DNA of 64,000 nt. Origin: Chloroflexi bacterium TSY (GTDB lineage Bacteria; Chloroflexota; Anaerolineae; Caldilineales; Caldilineaceae). Location: assembly GCA_019217005.1 (NCBI GenBank), contig JAHBNG010000040.1:1-64000 (forward strand), written 5' to 3'. This document shows positions 18,995-28,869 of this stretch, piece after piece. The stretch's first letter is position 1; every line of letters begins with the position of its first letter. The notes under the pieces are model-generated. The model saw nothing but the letters and a program-made list of their open reading frames with translations, was not told the DNA's origin and made no database searches. Position numbers and translations under genes: made by a program.

Positions 18995-20195
18995 ATGGTG
19001 TTTGGGCAACTCAGATATAAGATATATCCTGAGGTAAATAACGGTTAGTGAAAAATGCTCGTCTATCCAAGCCACGTTCAAACACCAGCTCGAAAAGCAC
19101 CTACTTTTTCGGCGGCATCGCCTGACAGGCATCCTCAGACGTATTACTGGGATTGTCCCAACACGCTTTTTGTTGGAGCAGCCAACTGAAATCACCACTT
19201 AGCTGGCCATTAAATACAGGTCGTTTGGTCCCATCGGTATCAATTGTAGACCCTCTGGCAATACCGGCTGAAGAGTGACAACCCATACAGCTCTCGGTGG
19301 CAAAGATAATGTTATCATCGCCTGAAATCGTCAACGTTTGCGTAGTTATCTGGCCATGGACGATGAGCGAATTCGTGCCAAAACTGAGAACGGAACTCAG
19401 TGGTGTGGTTATACCCTCTTCTTGACCATCTGCACCTTGGTTGCCCGCTTGAAAATAGGTTTCCATGGTCGAGTTTGTTAGGTAGACAGGATATGCCCGT
19501 CCCCCCGCTTTGTTATTAATACTGTCGATGGGCGGTGTGACCAACGTCGTTGTGTAAGGCAGTTGAGGAGACAGATCATCAACGCCATTGATCTGTGGTG
19601 TTGAGGGCGCAACGTTAGGTTTGGTAGGCCATTGTGTACCAATGAGTTCATAATATTGCCAAACCGAGCCCTCGGCTCCAAGTATTTCTTGCGCTATCCG
19701 GTTCAATTCAGCTGTTTGTTTGTCAATAGGAATAGGACGAGTAACTTGTGTTCTTAATTTGCTATCTGCGTCTGGCACAGGTGGAATATTGACCGGACAG
19801 TGTGGACAAACTGGATCATAAAACGAGGGAGTCAAGGAGACTTCATTTCCAAGGAAATCTGTTCCCGTAATCAAGCTATTTACCTGAAGGTTATCGACAT
19901 GCTCAAAGGTTCCCCAAATCCATTGAGGGGCGTTTTCTGTTTTATGGGCAATGTGCATACCTACCAACCCTACCGTTTCCTCAGTACATTGACCCGTAAA
20001 ATCACCATGCTTATCAAACTGTGGAAATAAGGCCTGCTCAGTAAAAAATCGTTCTGGGATGTCACCTTTGCCCATTACCTTCCATGACAGCTTGAGTTCT
20101 ATCGCCCCAATTTGGGGTTCTGTATTAGCACTCCCAACCGTACCTTCCGGAAAAGCGATAGTATTAGTAAAAGCAATTTGTCCATCTAGGTTAAA

Positions 20196-21585
20196 CTTTA
20201 CTTTCTGGTAAAAGAAAAGAGATGAGGTGAGAAATGTGACAAAAAGCGGTTAGCAGTTCATCCTAAAGGTAGAGAACCCAAAAAGGAGGAAGGAATGCTA
20301 ACCGCGCCAGAAATAACTATAGCAGTACTGATGAATGTATTGCAAGTAACGCCGATGGGAACAAACGTAAATGTAATGCGTCTGATGTGGGCAATGCTGA
20401 ATGGGTCGTTTCTGAAAAGTCGAGGAGCAATCCATAGCGCATTGAAAGAAAGCGGGTTTGAAGATGAGGAGCTCCGGCGAAGCTGGTGGAGCTTTCGATA
20501 TGGATCATGGGATATCACAAGTCTGCTGGGGTCGTGGCAAGAAGAAGTGGAAAGGGGAATGGGAGGCAAAAAAGTTAGAAGGGTACCGAGTGAAAAGCAT
20601 AGATATCACAGGGTTCTGGCGACCGAAGCTGCAAGGGAAAGTGAACCGACTCTATAACTCAACGGCTCGTCGGGCATTGCCCGCGCGCTCATCTTTGGAG
20701 TGATGATAAGCTCGGGGGGAGATAGGCGGGAAGCGAGTGCCACTGCTCAAGGCAATCATGAGATGCACGGTTGGAACAAAGGAAAGTGAGTTTCGGAAAA
20801 AGCTGCTGACAGAGACGAAGAAATCACTGGAGTCAGACGAAGTGGCGGTGGTCGATGCCGGGTTTACAATCAGAGAAATGCTAGAAAGCGGCATAGACCG
20901 ATTTGTCCTGCGGGAAGCGACTCGAGGCTACAACTCCGGACTCGTCTGGTCGCTTTCTCTATAGTGGTCGCCTGATTTGCTATCAAGCATGGCACAATCT
21001 CGTCCCCAGAACAACCAAGGTGGATACAGCCAACCGTACCTACTCGATTTACGTCATTCAGGATCCGGCCTACAACACACCTTTGGTTTTGGCGACCGTT
21101 ATGACTTTGCAGCCTGAAACCATTTATCTTGTCTACCTGGAACGCTGGCCTGTTGAACCTCCCCCCTTGGCTTCCAAGCAGATGATTGGCTTACATCGTC
21201 AATTTGTTCATGCCGATGAGGCTTGTTTCCGCTTACCTGAACTGGGGCTGCTGGCTGGCAATCTTCTTTCCCATTTAGCCGCTTCTCTTCCTCCCATACC
21301 GACTGGCTACTGGGATCGAGCCTCAATCCACTCCCGGCAGGCTGCGCCGTGTTCTCTCGAGTGCTCTTTTTCCAACTCCTGACCAACTCGACCCTGACTT
21401 TCGGAAAAAGGCCTCGGTTTCACACCATTTACCTAAAGGCGTTCTCGCTCATCGCCGCCTCAATGCCGCTGCTTAAACTAGCCGAGCACTATTTTTACAT
21501 TTTATCCCGTTTTTTCAGGGTGGATTCTTTTTTCCGCCCCTTTCGGTTTGCCCTTTGTCACTCAAGCCTTTACCAGAAAGTAAAG
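20196..21585 (+). mobile_element. DDE insertion sequence, copy 1 (internally deleted)
   Basis: Ends with inverted repeats starting CTTTACTTTCTGGTAAA. Target duplication imperfect: TTAAA on the left, TTATA on the right. The transposase reading begins MLTAPEITIAVLMNVLQV at 20295 and shows VDAGFTIREML and YLERWPVEPPPLASKQMIG as DDE-type motifs. Compared with copy 2 (40636-42141) it lacks a 5-base repeat near 20550 and about 110 bases after FVLREA near 20920. I cannot place it in a named IS family. Confidence 0.85.
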
Positions 21586-21691
21586 TTATATAACTTATTA
21601 TCAACAATATAGTCATACTCTTCTCTATTCATCAGAATTTCATAGCGTACTTCAACACCATTCTGATCCCACAATGGTCCCTTGAAAGCCT

Positions 21692-21906
21692 CAGTAGATC
21701 CAAATTTGGCGTTTTTGGCTATTTTCAGTCGAGATTGCAGGGATTTTGGAGTCATTTATTCAGATTTCGGTTACAGAAAACAACCTATTTCATATCTGAA
21801 AATCGCCCAAATCTAACGCAAAAACTAGATATCGACCGGCAAATTTGTATTTATGTCAACTGTTTAGCCAGAATTCTCTCTCAAAACCTGAAATTTGGAT
21901 CTACTG
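21692..21906. mobile_element. MITE-B copy 2 inside the cytochrome gene
   Basis: 215 bp, same 16-bp ends CAGTAGATCCAAATTT, 5-bp duplication AGCCT at 21687-21691 and 21907-21911. Confidence 0.92.
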
Positions 21907-22551
21907 AGCCTGCTTAACCTCATCTAATACATCTGCTTTATTGGCTAGATAGAGAATTCTCTGAGTGTTACTAAGCTTATTATTGTCGCAAATGTAGTTG
22001 GGAATATCAGAATGCCCCCACGGGGAAGGAACTGATCCATCTTCTTTGAACACCTCAAAACTTTCCTTCCATGTCTGCCATCGAGGTGTACCGTCAGCTG
22101 TGAGATTCGGCAAAGGATTACCGTCCTCATCTAAAGGCCAATTCATTGCGATAAACGTCAGCCAGGAGTTCGTATCAAAGGCGCGTTGCGCTGTTGCTAA
22201 TGAGTTTACTCCTGTCAAATCTACATCGTAGGGAATGGTGGAAGTAAACACTAGTGTAGCGTCTGATGTGTGGCTATCTGCATTTGGATGGAAATCATGT
22301 TCAGCATGGGTGATCGTATTGTTTTGTAATAGATAGACCCCAATCAGTGTAAGTAGAATTAACGCCAGAACCAGTTCACGTTGATAAGCTTTTTTCTTGC
22401 TCATTTCTTCAATTCTCCCATCAAGTTGCGTTGAAATATTTATCTAAGGCCATCGAAAAATAAGTACGACGTAGGAACATCCGCTTACCGATTTTCTGAT
22501 GGGCAATGGCAAGGGCATGCCCTTTCTGCCTCTGGAAAAAATTTATAAACT

Positions 22552-23211
22552 TCATCTGTTCGACACAGCAGATTGCTTGTCTTGACCAAAACTTGGCGGC
22601 CAAAAACGACCGGCGAGGAGAAAAATCCCCGCAATGAACACAGAGATACCAAACGCGAGCAGCACACTATCCCATTGGGCCGCAGTTGCCCCCGTGATGG
22701 CATACAGTAGGGCAATGGGGAACGAGCCGGAAACCGTGGCAAGCATCATCGTCTTCGATGACATAGTCGAGGCACCGGCCATGATCGAGGTGGTTTCAGC
22801 GAGCAGTGGCAATGGACGGGTCACCAGTACAGCTAGCCAACCCCATTGCTCCAGAAGCTGATTGGCGCGCTGTTGCTCATGAGGCGGCACCAGATGAGTG
22901 AGAATCGCAATGCTGTGTCGCCCGATGAGAAAGCCAACCAGACTGCTACTTGTGTAACCGATGAGTGAGAGCAGGGTCCCCAGGGCAATCCCGTAGAGCA
23001 TGCCGTTAGCAATCATGACAAAGCTTGACGGCACAGGTAGCAACACATCAGCGACCAGTAGCACAATCCCCACCAGGGCAGCCGTGGCGCTGCCCTGATT
23101 CATCATAGACTGGGGATCATCCAGAAACGCCGGGTTGAGCCACTCCACAACCAGAAACAACGTTGCGAAGAAGAAAAAGACTACGCCGACGATTGTCCAG
23201 TAACGCTTCAT
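22552..23211 (-). CDS. TVP38/TMEM64 (VTT/DedA-like) membrane protein
   Basis: 219 residues, five to six hydrophobic segments. The family core is visible: a Pro/Gly-rich re-entrant region (LLPVPSSFVMIANGMLYG, then TLLSLIGYTSSSLVGFLIGR) and a later RPLPLLAETTSIMAGAS that matches the conserved R-x-x-P segment. Proteins with the VTT domain are integral inner-membrane proteins linked to lipid scrambling and envelope homeostasis; the substrate of this one is unknown. It lies just upstream of the oxidase cluster on the same strand, and its 5' region carries the triple TTGATCA operator. It may therefore be co-regulated with the cluster. Confidence 0.82.
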   Translation of the reverse strand: MKRYWTIVGVVFFFFATLFLVVEWLNPAFLDDPQSMMNQGSATAALVGIVLLVADVLLPVPSSFVMIANGMLYGIALGTLLSLIGYTSSSLVGFLIGRHSIAILTHLVPPHEQQRANQLLEQWGWLAVLVTRPLPLLAETTSIMAGASTMSSKTMMLATVSGSFPIALLYAITGATAAQWDSVLLAFGISVFIAGIFLLAGRFWPPSFGQDKQSAVSNR

Positions 23212-23321
23212 TGGCTGTTGCTCGATTGAGTCATATGCGGCTTAACAGAACCATGATCGTAGTAGTCAATACTACCTTGCTGTGAGCCGCGCCTTACTCG
23301 GTTGTTGGGAATACGTCTATC

Positions 23322-23389
23322 AGTATAACTATCCAAGGGTCGAATTGGAATGCACAAAACTTGATCATTTCTTGATCACCACTTGATCA
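23322..23389 (-). promoter_or_regulatory. second promoter with three 11-bp-phased TTGATCA operators
   Basis: TTGATCA at 23361-23367, 23372-23378 and 23383-23389, exact 11-bp period. TATACT lies on the minus strand at 23322-23327, about 33 bases away, and points to the VTT membrane-protein gene. The whole block (GGAATGCACA next to the repeats, CAGTATA on the far side) matches the site at 1873-1940, so they share one regulator. Confidence 0.6.
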
Positions 23390-23640
23390 TCTGTCCAGGT
23401 TGCTACAACTCGAGCATGCACCGTAAAGTGGGACACCGATTATGGCCACATGAGCAACGGCTTGCGAGGCTACGCCTCAGACCAACAAGATGATTCTACT
23501 TACGAACGATGTCGTTGGAATGCACATCACCTGATCATTTGTCCAAGCTGCTACAACTCAAAACATGCACCGCCAAGTCGGACGTCTATCATGGTCGTGT
23601 GAGCAACAGCTTGCGAGGCTACACCTCAGACCGACAAGGG
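23345..23640 (+). repeat. diverged tandem duplication of the operator region
   Basis: Segments starting at 23345 and about 23515 share TTGGAATGCACA, GCTGCTACAACTC or a close variant, CATGCACCG, and GCTTGCGAGGCTACRCCTC. The second copy keeps only one CTGATCA (23531-23537) and has lost two 11-bp units. The pair fills most of the 592-base gap between the VTT gene and the NB-ARC pseudogene; no gene is seen in it. Confidence 0.6.
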
Positions 23641-23803
23641 CGGCGATTGGCTGTTCGCTGCTTGTTGTTGGCTCACCAAATTGGATGAACCGAGGACGGA
23701 AATCGGAGTCCATCCGCCTTGAATCGAGGTTGATCCAATGCTAAAATTAAGGCGACTATTTCGTACCGAATTGCTTGCAAATTAGCCAATCTCTCCACCC
23801 CAA

Positions 23804-26553
23804 ATGAACCTGCAAAAATTTGGTTATCAATTACGAACGTTACGCACAACAGCCGGATACACGCAAGACCAACTGATTGATTCTCTCCAGGCACTCGCAG
23901 CAGCCGGGCCGAGCGAAGCCTATCGCGAGCTAGATGGCCCAACGATCTCGCGCTGGGAAAGAGGCTCTACACGGAGCAAGCGACTGTGGAAACCCACCCG
24001 CGCCTATATGTTGCACTTGATCAATCACTTCAGCGATCAACTTACTGCGGAGGCGGCCAAACGGTGGGCGATATACTGTGGCTATACTCTTTCGCCTGCT
24101 GAGCTAGCTCCCTTCTTATCCCAGACAGACGCAGCCATCCAAGCAACCACCGCACAACCCCTTCGCCAACAGCCACCGCTGCCCGATGATTACGTGAACC
24201 GGGCTGGATTGGAACAGACGATTTGGGCACAGCTGATACAGCAACAGGTGGTGGCTTTGACGGGTTTAGGTGGGACAGGCAAATCGACGCTGGCCATTTG
24301 GGCAGCTCATGAACTAGCTGCCGAGCGGGGCATCAACGTGATTTGGATCGATGATTGTCGCTGTAAGGATGGTGCCTTTCACGTCTTTGAGGCCCAGGAC
24401 CGCATTGCTCGCAGCCTGGCTGTGGACTTACCCAACGGTGCCCCGGCCGAGCGGGCAGCGGCCTTACGCACTCTCTTACAGTCTCAGTAGATCCAAATTT
24501 GGCGTTTTTGGCTATTTTCAGTCGAGATTGCAGGGATTTTGGAGTCATTTATTCAGATTTCGGTTACAGAAAACAACCTATTTCATATCTGAAAATCGCC
24601 CAAATCTAACGCAAAAACTAGATATCGACCGGCAAATTTGTATTTATGTCAACTGTTTAGCCAGAATTCTCTCTCAAAACCTGAAATTTGGATCTACTGA
24701 ATCTCGACCCTTTCTGATCATCTTAGACGATGTCTGGTCCAGCGATGATCTGGAGCACTTGCGGGTGCAGAGTCCTGAATGCCGCTCATATGACGCAGCA
24801 CCACCGTTGCCCGTTTTGGTCCCATAAACCCCGTCACCATCGATGGTATGACGTCTATCCAAGGTCGAAAGCTGTTGGGCATCCTGCTGTCAATGAAAGG
24901 CGCAGGATGAACTAGAGATTTTATTGAAGCAGGTTGGCCATCTGCCCTTGGCGCTGACGCTGATCAAGGCATTGCTGCAGAGGGCTACACGATCGCCGAG
25001 TTATTGGCCTACATCCAGGCAGAGGATTCGGCACTGGCAGTCTTAGCGTTAGAGGATCAGCCCCACCGCGCCACCAATTTGGAAGCCTGTTTTGACTTGA
25101 GCTACCGTCATCTGACTTTACCCGAACATCAGCAACGCTTTGCCCAATTGGGCTGCTTTAGCGGAGCGTTTTCAATCGAAGCTGCGGCTGCGATTTGGAG
25201 ACTCTCACCAGCAGCAGCTCGCCACAAGTTGGATGGCCTGGTCCGTCTGTCCATGGTGCAGCGCGAAGAAGGAGGCTATCGTCTCCAACGCCTGCTGCGT
25301 GATTATGCTCGCCAAAAGCTGACCACAGAGTGGCCGGACCGCATCGAGCCCACCAAACGCCGCCACGCAGCCTTTTATCTACGCAATCGGCTCTATCACC
25401 CCCAAATTCTGGGCACCCAAAATTTGGGCAATGTCATCGAAGCACCACCATCGTTGGACAGATCTTGGCTCAACATTCGCGAGGCGGTTCACTGGGCCCT
25501 TGAACATGCCCCTGTGTTGGCAACCAGTGGCGCTGTCTTAGCGCACACTGAACGCGCCGCGGTGCTCGAAATGATGAGATCTCGCTTGATTGAAGCCATC
25601 CGAAGCAGTATCACCCAAGCTCCAGATCGGGCCACGGCGGCGACACTGGTCGAAATCAGCGGTGATTTATACCTGTTGTTACAGGATCAGGCTGCTGCCC
25701 TAAATTGCTTTGTCGACGCTGAATCAGCCTGGTCAACTGTCGGAAACAGGCTGGCCAGCAGTCGAGCCACATTGCGTCAAGCTGGCGTGCATCTTTTGAA
25801 TCAGGCGCTCAATGAAACAGCTGAGAAGATGCGCACGGCGCAAACGCTTTTGGCCCAGTCGCTGCCCCTGGCCGCCGATGACCTACCGGCGGCGCGGCGA
25901 CTCTTCTATTGGTTTAACCTACTCTATGCCGCGCTGGTTCGTTGGGAGGGGCTGCCCCAAGCAGATGTTGCGCATCTGGCTGAGCTGGCGGGTCAAACCG
26001 GCGACGTGCGTTTGACCGCACGGGCCTGCCACATCTATCGTTTGTGGCAGTCAGTGGGAGAGGTCGATAAGGCTGAGCAGGAAGCGCTATGGAGCGAATA
26101 TCAATTGAGTGGACGCTGTCCTCCTGATGTGGCCCATCGCTTTGCCGCACGCCTCTCAGCCGCACGCCTCAGCTCAATCCAGACCAGGTAAAAGTGCTTC
26201 CGAAGCTGGTATCCGCTGGTGGCTGCAAACTGATGACGCCGAACGCACAGCCTGGTTGAGCACCATATTGCCCCGCTACCTGCATGCCACGGATAGCCCT
26301 GAACCACCGTTAGGGGTCGACGAGCCGTGAACGGCGGTGGGTACAAGAGATCATTGGCATGAGCGGAGCTGCGCCGTGACAGTCGTCGCCTGTCCTTAGC
26401 ATCCTCTCAGCCGCCAGACGGACACTTCTTAAATCTGCCAGAGTGGCGCGTCTTCAGTGGTCAGCGGGCGTTGCCGCTGGTGGATAAAGAGAGCGCAGGC
26501 GTCGTGCAGCAGTTGTTGGCATTGCTGGATGCAGAATTGGTCGTCACAACTTA
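23804..26553 (+). pseudogene. XRE helix-turn-helix / NB-ARC regulator, broken
   Basis: Starts MNLQKFGYQLRTLRTTAGYT with a helix-turn-helix (DGPTISRWERGSTRS near residues 44-56). An NB-ARC ATPase follows: Walker A TGLGGTGKSTLAI near residue 160 and Walker B RPFLIILDDVWS. MITE-B interrupts the frame between LLQS and RPFLI; removing it restores the frame exactly. More frame changes occur at 24770-25000. From 25004 the winged-helix and helical repeat part is open (ATNLEACFDLSYRHLTLPEH) to 26191, and traces of the last part (PDGHFLNLPEWRVFSG) continue to 26553. Such STAND-type regulators sense a ligand and activate nearby genes. It sits beside the TTGATCA operator and may have been its activator. 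Confidence 0.8.
24485..24699. mobile_element. MITE-B copy 3 inside the NB-ARC gene
   Basis: 215 bp, 16-bp ends CAGTAGATCCAAATTT, near-perfect 5-bp duplication (AGTCT left, AATCT right). Located between Walker A and Walker B coding regions. Confidence 0.92.
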
Positions 26554-26596
26554 GTACAGTGTCAATGCCATTAAGTTAGTAGAGGAGGCATTCTCT

Positions 26597-26731
26597 ATTA
26601 CACGCAGTAGACATAATCCTGCACTTCTCAGTCAAAACAGACTCGAGCGTGCCAAATGGTCCGAGATTCTCTACTGCGTCTTTTTTCGCCATTTGAACGC
26701 TCTACCTCTGAGAAATCCTACTGCGTGTAAT
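26597..26731. mobile_element. hairpin MITE-like element C (single copy)
   Basis: 135 bp with 14-bp ends ATTACACGCAGTAG / CTACTGCGTGTAAT, flanked by CTCT on both sides. Inner pairs TTCTCAG/CTGAGAA and GAGCGTGCCAAATGG/CCATTTGAACGCTC nest inside, so the whole element folds as one long hairpin. No second copy in this window. Confidence 0.5.
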
Positions 26732-26739
26732 CTCTAACG

Positions 26740-27015
26740 CCGGTTGTATGGTTCGGACACTTCGTGACCCCTGTTTGTATTGTTCTATGACGTCGACACC
26801 TCTAGAAATCGGTTACATCGCGACCACCTGCGAAGTCTTCACCAGGAGAGCTACAGGCCAAATGGCGGGCGCGAACGAACAGGACAGGTGTCGATGTCAT
26901 AAAATAGTACACTGCTGTTTGGAGACATCGTGTCCCTTCCGCCTCAGGCGGTGGCTACGATGTCCTCGAGCACGGGGGGTCACGAAGTCATCGAATAATA
27001 CACCGGTCTTCGTCG
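26740..27015. repeat. imperfect nested inverted repeats
   Basis: ACTTCGTGACCCC near 26759 pairs with GGGGTCACGAAGT near 26977. TCTATGACGTCGACACCT near 26784 pairs with AGGTGTCGATGTCATAAAA near 26885. A further pair around CGATGTCC lies inside. Looks like the remains of a long palindromic element. Together with element C it fills the 530-base gap before the OmpR-type regulator; no gene is seen. Confidence 0.4.
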
Positions 27016-27086
27016 GGTCGTCACCCCATTAGAGAATACTGGCTCCACGTTATTTGAGTGGTCTTGGTTTTAGGTTACCACCGAAA

Positions 27087-27950
27087 TCATGCGTCACCGA
27101 TAAACATATATCCGATACCGGGCACATTGACAAGTAAGTTTGGTTGGTCTGGATCGCGCTCGATTTTTTTTCGGACCCGATAGATGTATGTATGAAGGCC
27201 TCTCGGTTTTCGCGTCAGTTCTTTGCCCCAGATTTCTTTGACAAGTATTTGGTTAGAGACGGGCTGGCCAGCCCGTTTCATGAGATAGTGCAGCAATTTA
27301 CACTCGAGTGGTGACAGTTGTACAGATTTTTCTCGTGTTGTTAACGTCCTTTTGTGAAGATCGAGCTCAGTATTGTTAACTGCAATGATGGGAAAATCGT
27401 GAACCGGCTTCTGTGTCCATTTGATACGTCGCAAAAGTGCGAAGATATGTGCTTCAAGCACTGAAAAATTAAACGGTTTGTAAATATAGTCGTCAGCACC
27501 TAACTTTAAGGCATGCACAATTGCTTGTGGTTCATGCTAACTTTGTGTGATGAGAATTGGCACATCACTCCAGAGCCGAATCGCCTGACAAAGGTCAACT
27601 CCGGTCATATTTGAGATGCCTAGATCTAACAAAATCAAGTCAATTGGATCTTTGTCTATGTAGAGTAGTGCGTCCTGTTTGTCGTGAACAGTAAGAACAT
27701 CATATCCTTTGGGTGTCAAAAATTGCTTTAATATGGCACATAAATTTGGATCAGCATCGACGATAAGGATGAGCGGCTGATTCTGAGGAACGTACAACGA
27801 GGAGGTTAGAACGTCCTCCTCTAATTGGGTAGAGCTTCTCTGTGGTAATGAGTTGATTAAATCTGATTTGAAAGATGATTCCATAATTGATCTAAGGGAT
27901 TTTATCATACAGTCTAATGGCGAAGAGCCATACGTTATTGGCAATTCCAC
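27087..27950 (-). pseudogene. OmpR/PhoB-type response regulator with an in-frame TAG
   Basis: Two open stretches (27950-27537 and 27518-27087) are in the same frame, separated by a single TAG at 27539-27537 and six codons (HEPQAI). The receiver has the acidic pair (LILIVDADP), phosphoacceptor Asp (LILLDLGIS) and conserved Lys (DDYIYKPF). The stop falls in the beta4 region (VPILITQS-stop-HEP). The C-terminal winged helix is complete (QLSPLECKLLHYLMK, later LHTYIYRVRKKIE). No kinase gene is adjacent. As written only a receiver fragment is made, unless the TAG is suppressed or a base-calling error. The N terminus carries about 58 extra residues before the receiver. Confidence 0.8.
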
Positions 27951-27953
27951 TTA

Positions 27954-28008
27954 ACACAGGAATAGGTTAACTCATCAACGCCAGTAAAAAGTTAACCTAT
28001 TCCTGTGT
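27954..28008. repeat. perfect 19-bp inverted repeat at the regulator start
   Basis: ACACAGGAATAGGTTAACT (27954-27972) and its exact complement (27990-28008) around a 17-base loop, three bases upstream of the regulator's GTG start. It could be an operator or a leader hairpin that masks translation initiation. Confidence 0.6.
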
Positions 28009-28125
28009 TTAATATAGCGTCAGTTTGAAGTTTGCTGTCCATCAGTTGAAACTGTGCCAATAGACCATTTGTCCTTTTGCAAAACAATGGTCGCACAATT
28101 TCGACTAATGAATATTTTAGACATT

Positions 28126-28196
28126 GTATCCCAAAGTATGTACATGGAGATCGCTTGGTCAGAGAACCTACTCCATTTACATACTTTGTGGTATAC
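28126..28196. repeat. hairpin repeat, CCCAAAGTATGTA family copy 1
   Basis: Arms GTATCCCAAAGTATGTACAT (from 28126) and ATTTACATACTTTGTGGTAT (to about 28194). A homologous hairpin with inverted loop sequence lies at 32123-32196, and a half copy (ACACTTTGTGGTACAC) near 38307. The remaining bases to 28408 contain no recognisable gene. Confidence 0.5.
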
Positions 28197-28408
28197 GCTC
28201 GTATATTATGAGGAAGTGAAAAGATTGCAACATTGATCAACATCACTCAATGTTGTGATAGATATATTTAACCGGAGGGTAGAATGAGGGGGGTATACCG
28301 TTCCGCAATGAGCCAATGCAATATTCTACTCTACACTTCATCATGCATCGCATGTTGTATCTATAATAAAGCGTCACAAACAGTTCGTCAATGGGCCATC
28401 AGTACTGT

Positions 28409-28846
28409 CTAGTCTGCAGTTGTGATGGCTAAACTTGTTACCTTTCCGATAATACGATCGACGCGAATAGCACCAAAGGTACGGCTATCTGTACCCTCTG
28501 TTGGATTGTCGCTAATGAGGAAGCATCGACCCTCTTTATCAACTGATTGTACCCGTTTGAGCATGTTCAGGTTCCGCTGATAGGGATGCCGCGCTATGAC
28601 AATATCGCGAGGAGCTGGTAGAGAATGGATATAGGCCGATTCATCGATGAACACCAGAGTTCCTGGTTTCAGTGTAGGCTGCATAGAGACACCACTGACG
28701 CGAAACAGTCTCCTCCGACGTAGCAGCCAGAGCACCCAATCACCACCTCGACTTTGTTTTAGCAGATGCGCTGAATCTCTCAATGTTGGATGTGAGACGA
28801 TCTTTTCAAAAGCAAAAATGACGAGCACGATTTTCATGCCCGTCAT
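28409..28846 (-). CDS. sodX: nickel-type superoxide dismutase maturation protease
   Basis: 145 residues, an S26-type signal-peptidase-like protease. The catalytic Ser is in RVSGVSMQPTLKPGT (near residue 54) and the Lys in NMLKRVQSVD (near 92); the C-terminal box SDNPTEGTDSRTFGAI also fits the family. It starts 23 bases after the stop of the Ni-superoxide dismutase gene and is surely co-transcribed with it. SodX cleaves the SodN propeptide so that the N-terminal His of the nickel hook is exposed. No true membrane anchor is seen apart from a weakly hydrophobic N terminus (IVLVIFAFEK). Confidence 0.88.
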   Translation of the reverse strand: MTGMKIVLVIFAFEKIVSHPTLRDSAHLLKQSRGGDWVLWLLRRRRLFRVSGVSMQPTLKPGTLVFIDESAYIHSLPAPRDIVIARHPYQRNLNMLKRVQSVDKEGRCFLISDNPTEGTDSRTFGAIRVDRIIGKVTSLAITTAD

Positions 28847-28869
28847 TTTGGTAAACCCAATAAATTCAG

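Larger units (their letters stand above)
19101..22404 (-). pseudogene. membrane-anchored cytochrome c-like protein, interrupted twice
   Basis: The start at 22404 gives MSKKKAYQRELVLALILLTL followed by IGVYLLQ: a positively charged start and one membrane segment, so a signal anchor. The frame is broken by MITE-B (21692-21906), continues as GPLWDQNGVEVRYEIL, is broken again by a DDE IS (20196-21585), and resumes as LDGQIAFTNTIAFPEG to the stop at 19101. One haem motif, ESCMGCHSS, lies near the C terminus; a second C-x2-C (CPHC) lacks the His. Removing the insertions gives one continuous frame of about 565 residues. It is the first gene of the oxidase cluster and was probably its electron acceptor or a c-type subunit. 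It is non-functional as drawn. Confidence 0.75.

Noticed and set aside
23345..23400. TTGATCA sites as chance copies of the TGATCA palindrome
   Set aside because: Three heptamers at exact 11-bp spacing occur at two loci within a longer homologous block, which is not expected by chance.
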